Translations under genes and position numbers: made by a program
Shown here: positions 59,684 to 64,000 of the stretch, in pieces
Position numbering within the stretch: position 1 is the first letter of the stretch
How the letters are laid out: each line of letters opens with the position of its first letter
Assembly (NCBI RefSeq): GCF_018143015.1
Contig: NC_054741.1
Coordinates: 17,289,236-17,353,235 of the forward strand
Origin: Lytechinus variegatus
Taxonomy: Eukaryota; Echinodermata; Echinoidea; Temnopleuroida; Toxopneustidae
Direction of reading: 5' to 3'
DNA length: 64,000 bases
The notes under the pieces: generated by a model
What the model was told of the DNA's origin: nothing
The model's database searches: none
What the model saw: the letters and a program-made list of their open reading frames with translations, nothing else

Positions 59684-59809
59684 ATCGATATTGTATAGTG
59701 CAAATAATGAAAAAAAAAGAAACAGTGAGTGAATTAAGGGCATCATCTTTTACCTGTTTTGTGAAATATCAGCAAGCAAAGTTTTGTGATGTCACAACCA
59801 TGGGTGTCG

Positions 59810-60620
59810 ATCGGTGTTTATGGGGGGGGGGGGTGACTGACACAAAATATTGTTTTCTGTGAGGGATTTTTTTTTTAGTTAAAGCTTGTGTATAGTTTTG
59901 GTAAATCCACCAAAATGCACCTATCACTATTCCAATTCATTGCTAGCTAATATGTATGGATATGCCCTATAACAGTTATGATGTGGAGGATATGAAATTA
60001 AAATGTGTTTTACAGGATAAATTTTGCGATTTTACATGGAAATTTAACTTGATCGGGTCACCCGATCAAATTAAAATATCTGTGTGTTTTTGTCTTTCAA
60101 TTAGATCCTATTCCAAATCATGGAATGGGCTGAAACTTTCAAGATATGTTCTTTGTCTGTAACTTTTGGATATCTAATCACTAAAATTATAAGATAAGTG
60201 CTTGAATGCCCATTTTTTTAATTCAAAACAAGCATCGCCGAGAGAGGGCGCTATATATCCAAGATTTGAATATTTGAAATTTTCTAAGAGAAGTGCAGTT
60301 GGAAAAATATCTAACGGTCTCTACGCTTCAGTAAGACTGTCATATTAGATGATATTCGATTATCAATCACATTATTGACCCTTTACCAAAGCTATACAAG
60401 GCTTTAAAGGGGGGCGCCTGAAATTACGAGTCCTATATTTTTAGGTATCCAGACATGGCATAAAACGGGCAAAATTTATAATTACCATGTTTACTGAAAA
60501 AGCTGTGAGAAAGCAATATTTTTAAACATTTTAGATATTATATTTCACCGCTTTCCCTCTCATTTCTTTTTTTTTTGGGGGGGGGTGTCCCCCTCCTCAA
60601 TAGGGCTTGATATTGTTCTG
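59810..60620. other. Intergenic, no gene seen
   Basis: AT-rich; G-run near 59822 and 60578. Nothing exon-like recognised. Confidence 0.5.
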
Positions 60621-60628
60621 GTTGTATA

Positions 60629-61507
60629 TACACTGTAAAAAAATTAGTTGAAATTACTCAATAAAATTGTTTCAACAGATTGCCTTAATTTTTTCAAGTA
60701 TTTATGACTTTGGCAGTTTTAAGTAAACTTTATTTATTTTCTTTGCATCAATTTCACTCAAGAAAAATTAAGTTACAATAACTTAATTCAATTTAGTAAA
60801 ACATTCACTAAAATGTTTGAAAAAATCAAATGGGGGAGTGGACTTTTGTTATACGAAAGTCCGCTCCCCCACCGTCCCACTTTTACTTCAGTGGCATCAT
60901 TTTCAAATTAGACATCTTTTATCCAAATATTAGACTTTGTGCATTTTCACTTACCTGTTACACGTAAAGGTATTTACATTGATATTTATACGCGATCGTT
61001 TCATTTTTACAAATAAAATAGTGAGAACAATATAATCATTTTCCGAAAATCTAAAAAGACATCTAAAATTTTCTGCTGCAATGACTATTTAATGTTGCTC
61101 TTTCTTTGATTCAACAAAAGAATAAAATAGTAAGCACACCCTTATCCGAAAAAAAATCAAACACAAAAAGATATGACAGTTATTAAAAGAAAAACATTTA
61201 CTTGCTCTAACATGTCGAATGAATATTCATGCATTTTTTTTTATATAAGGCGTTAATTGAAAAATATAAGTACATTCAACATGAATTTATAAGTAATAAT
61301 CATCTTTGCCTAATTGAGTTTAGATTTACTCAATCAAAGCAAGCCAGCAATACGTGAGTTTTCTTAAATGTATATTGAACCCAAATAAATCAAGCAAATT
61401 AAAAGACAAGTTAAAACTAGTTAAAATGAAAAATAATTACAAATTATAAATTCTACTTATATTCATTAAGTATTAACTACTGATTCATGATTTTTTTTTA
61501 CAGTGTA
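60629..61507. mobile_element. TIR element ending TACACTGTAAAAAAA
   Basis: TACACTGTAAAAAAATTAG at the left mirrors TTTTTTTTTACAGTGTA at the right (15-16-bp arms). Internal AT-rich text with ACTCAATAAAATTG / ATTGAGTTTAGATTTACTCA words. No ORF. Confidence 0.7.
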
Positions 61508-61669
61508 GCGTACCTGACAGCATACCGTAGATTTATGCTGTACATGAGTACCACACTAATAATTTTACCCCGGTGATAATTTTGTGGTGTTTGTTCAACA
61601 CCAAATAGTGCTTTTCAACACTTGTTACTTGAAAAGGTTTGTTGTTGGGCCTATATTCAAACTCTGTAG

Positions 61670-62827
61670 GGTATAATTGGAATTGAAACATTGGAATTAT
61701 TAATAAACTTAAACATTTTCTCCCTTCCCGCACTTTGTTAACATTATATTACACACTTATTCTACCATATATTAATTATGGAATTATTGCGTGGGGATGT
61801 GCAATATAAACACAAATAAATAGAATATTACTTCTCCAGAAAAAAGCTCTAAGAATAATTTTTCCAAACACACTTTAGATCACATACTGATATCTTATTT
61901 TTTGAAAATAACATTCTTAAAGTAAATGACATATATCTTTTCGAACTTAGTCAATTTATGTTTAAATTAAGCAGGGACGATCTCCCCGCCATTTTCTTTA
62001 ATATGTTCCGTAAAAATGCTTCCTTACACAGCTACCCAACAAGGCAACGTCTATGTTATCATCTTCCTTTAACAAGAACTTTATTTGCAAAAAACTCGTT
62101 TGTCTTCTCCGGCCTGCCTATTGGAACTCTCTGCCTCAAGATTTCAAAGAATCCCCTAATGTAAATATTTTTAAACGCAAACTGAAAAAAATGTTAATTC
62201 TGAAATATTCGTCGCAAACAGGTCAAGCTGAATAACTAAAATAACTGATTTAATTATACTCAACTTTTATGTATATGTATTATATACATATAGTCATGTA
62301 TATTATTTGTTTTACATTATTTTTTCTTCTGAAACTGCAATTAGCCAAGTACCTGCTCCTGCTGCCTGCCATATTTCTTTTCTACTTAGTGTATTGCACT
62401 GCTCTGTCCCTTCTGTCCCCCCTCACCTCCCCCTCTCTTAAAATATTGTATAACGTAAATATTTCTTTACATGACCCATCAGTTACGTTTTTTCAAGTGC
62501 ACAAAAATTGTATTTATTTTTAAACAAATTTATTATTACGAACCAATATTTATTTGTTGTAGTTTTATATTGAAACTAAGTTAGGGGCTTGCCTCCTGTA
62601 CAAGCTTTGCTTGTTTCGGCAAGTCCCTCCGTTTTACTTTCAAATACAAATGTCATTTCAGATAAATTTATTTACTCAATTGTGTTCTTTAAATTTATGA
62701 TTATTTATGTATACATATTATATTTCGTAGTATTTTCGACCTTGTTTTGTTATGTTTATTATATTATTGCTATGTTCATTATACTATTGTGAAACGGAAA
62801 TAAATAAATCAAATCAAATCAAATAAT
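61670..62827 (+). mobile_element. Decayed CR1-like LINE 3' end
   Basis: Translates in pieces as NIGIINKLKHFLPSRTLLTL, YINYGIIAWG, LLLQKKALRIIF, then across a frameshift PAYWNSLPQDFKESPNVNIF and KRKLKK: the same RT tail as at 2669-3316 but with stops and at least one frameshift. The UTR has TACAAGCTTTGCTTGTTTCG. The tail AAATAAATCAAATCAAATC ends at about 62820. It lies between repeats with GTGGTGTT/AACACC words. Confidence 0.8.
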
Positions 62828-62829
62828 TT

Positions 62830-63545
62830 TCAACAGCTGGTTGTATGTTCCTCTATAGAAATTCCAATTGCATGGTGTTAGTTTTAACACCCCATTACCA
62901 GTTTACACCACGATGGCCTTAGAATTGACACTCCAACACCGTCCAAGTGCCTGTTACAAGTCGTTCACATATTTACCAACTGTGGGAATAAATCAATAAA
63001 AGTTAAAATGGAACGGACTTATCGATCTTCCAAAATGATTGTCAATGGGTGGAGAAATCAATAATAAGGACGAAATGCCGTAGTGTTGGCCTTAAAGCTA
63101 TATCTCTTTCTCTACAAAATAACTGTTTTCCTCTAGTTTGTGAGTTGGATATACTTTGGTATCTTGGGTGAAAAAATACCACTGCATAACAAGTGCATAA
63201 CTTGAGCGAGGTAAGTTTTTATCAATCTATAATGTTTGATGATATTTTTTACACACATTCACCGACTCATGTTTGCCCAATGAGTCAAGGGCTACATTTA
63301 TTTTTGTATTTTTGAATTATGGGCTCGGTCATCGAGTTGTTTTAATAAGTATATTTTCTTCTGTGGCATTAACCCTAATCAGCCTGTTCATTTGAATTAA
63401 ACTGCATATTTCCCACCCACAGCAAACATAACTTATATTACACATACGGTGCTCCCCATTTAAATGAAGAAACCCGGAATGTACCATTGTTCTTTTGTAG
63501 TGATAAAAAACCCCATTTATTTCAAATTCATGACACTCTTCTATT
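62830..63545. other. Intergenic, no gene seen
   Basis: GGTGTTAGTTTTAACACC (about 62874-62891) is a small palindrome related to GTGGTGTTTGTTCAACACCA at 61582. No exon noticed. Confidence 0.45.
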
Positions 63546-63546
63546 T

Positions 63547-64000
<454 letters not shown>

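Larger units (their letters stand above)
55625..59800. mobile_element. TTAA-family MITE split by nested insertions
   Basis: Pieces 55625-55670, 56621-56668, 56809-57084 and 59684-59800 read in order as one MITE of the family at 41422 (TTTGAATAAAAAAGAAAAAT; TTCATCAAAATCGGATGTAA; AAGTTATGACATATCAAATT ... GTCAAATCTGTAAAAATAAT; ATATTGTATAGTGCAAATAA ... GAATTAAGGGCATCATC), about 490 bp together. Three hAT-like elements interrupt it. Its left edge is only about 75 bp upstream of the PIGU start codon. Confidence 0.8.

Overview
The window is animal nuclear DNA, most likely from an echinoderm and probably a sea urchin. It is AT-rich and intron-rich, with no bacterial gene packing. It is crowded with short inverted-repeat elements of the kind common in urchin genomes: TTAA-flanked MITEs carrying 'TCATCAAAATCGGATGTAAAA'-like text, 'TTTCATAAAGCTGTTCGTAAG' palindromes, tRNA-like SINEs with a minus-strand B box, and G-run hAT-like elements starting CAGTGGCGGATC. 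The species call is inference from repeat style and from one protein; nothing in the sequence fixes it.

One complete gene is readable. On the minus strand, 55548 down to 40589, eleven exons with canonical GT-AG borders and consistent phases join into a 442-residue protein that aligns along its whole length with PIGU, the multi-pass ER membrane subunit of the GPI transamidase. Its introns (0.5-2.4 kb) hold at least a dozen MITEs and hairpins. Exon 9 has a partial tandem copy just upstream of it in gene order. A 13-codon upstream ORF overlaps the start codon.

The remainder is mainly transposon strata. 1-28 kb: two-layer SINE/MITE nests, LINE 3' ends, a 53-bp tandem array (4983-5458) and ordinary intergenic DNA, with one weak exon candidate near 9.4 kb. 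28.5-36.3 kb: an element with 26-bp perfect terminal inverted repeats, TA flanks and termini packed with ACTCG/CGAGT words; inside it sits a 4.7-kb foldback element (31320-36030) bounded by a perfect 9-bp target duplication, and each of its arms has a further insertion. 36-40 kb: more MITEs. 55.6-59.8 kb, directly upstream of the PIGU start codon: a TTAA-family MITE broken by three hAT-like insertions, one of which carries a fourth; two of these have clean 8-bp duplications. 60-64 kb: a TIR element, a CR1-like LINE relic and a long (CTA)n array inside a 424-bp direct repeat.

I see no CRISPR array, rRNA, functional tRNA or bacterial operon. The most notable unexplained structures are the foldback element with mirrored N-terminal-like ORFs and the enclosing ACTCG-termini transposon.
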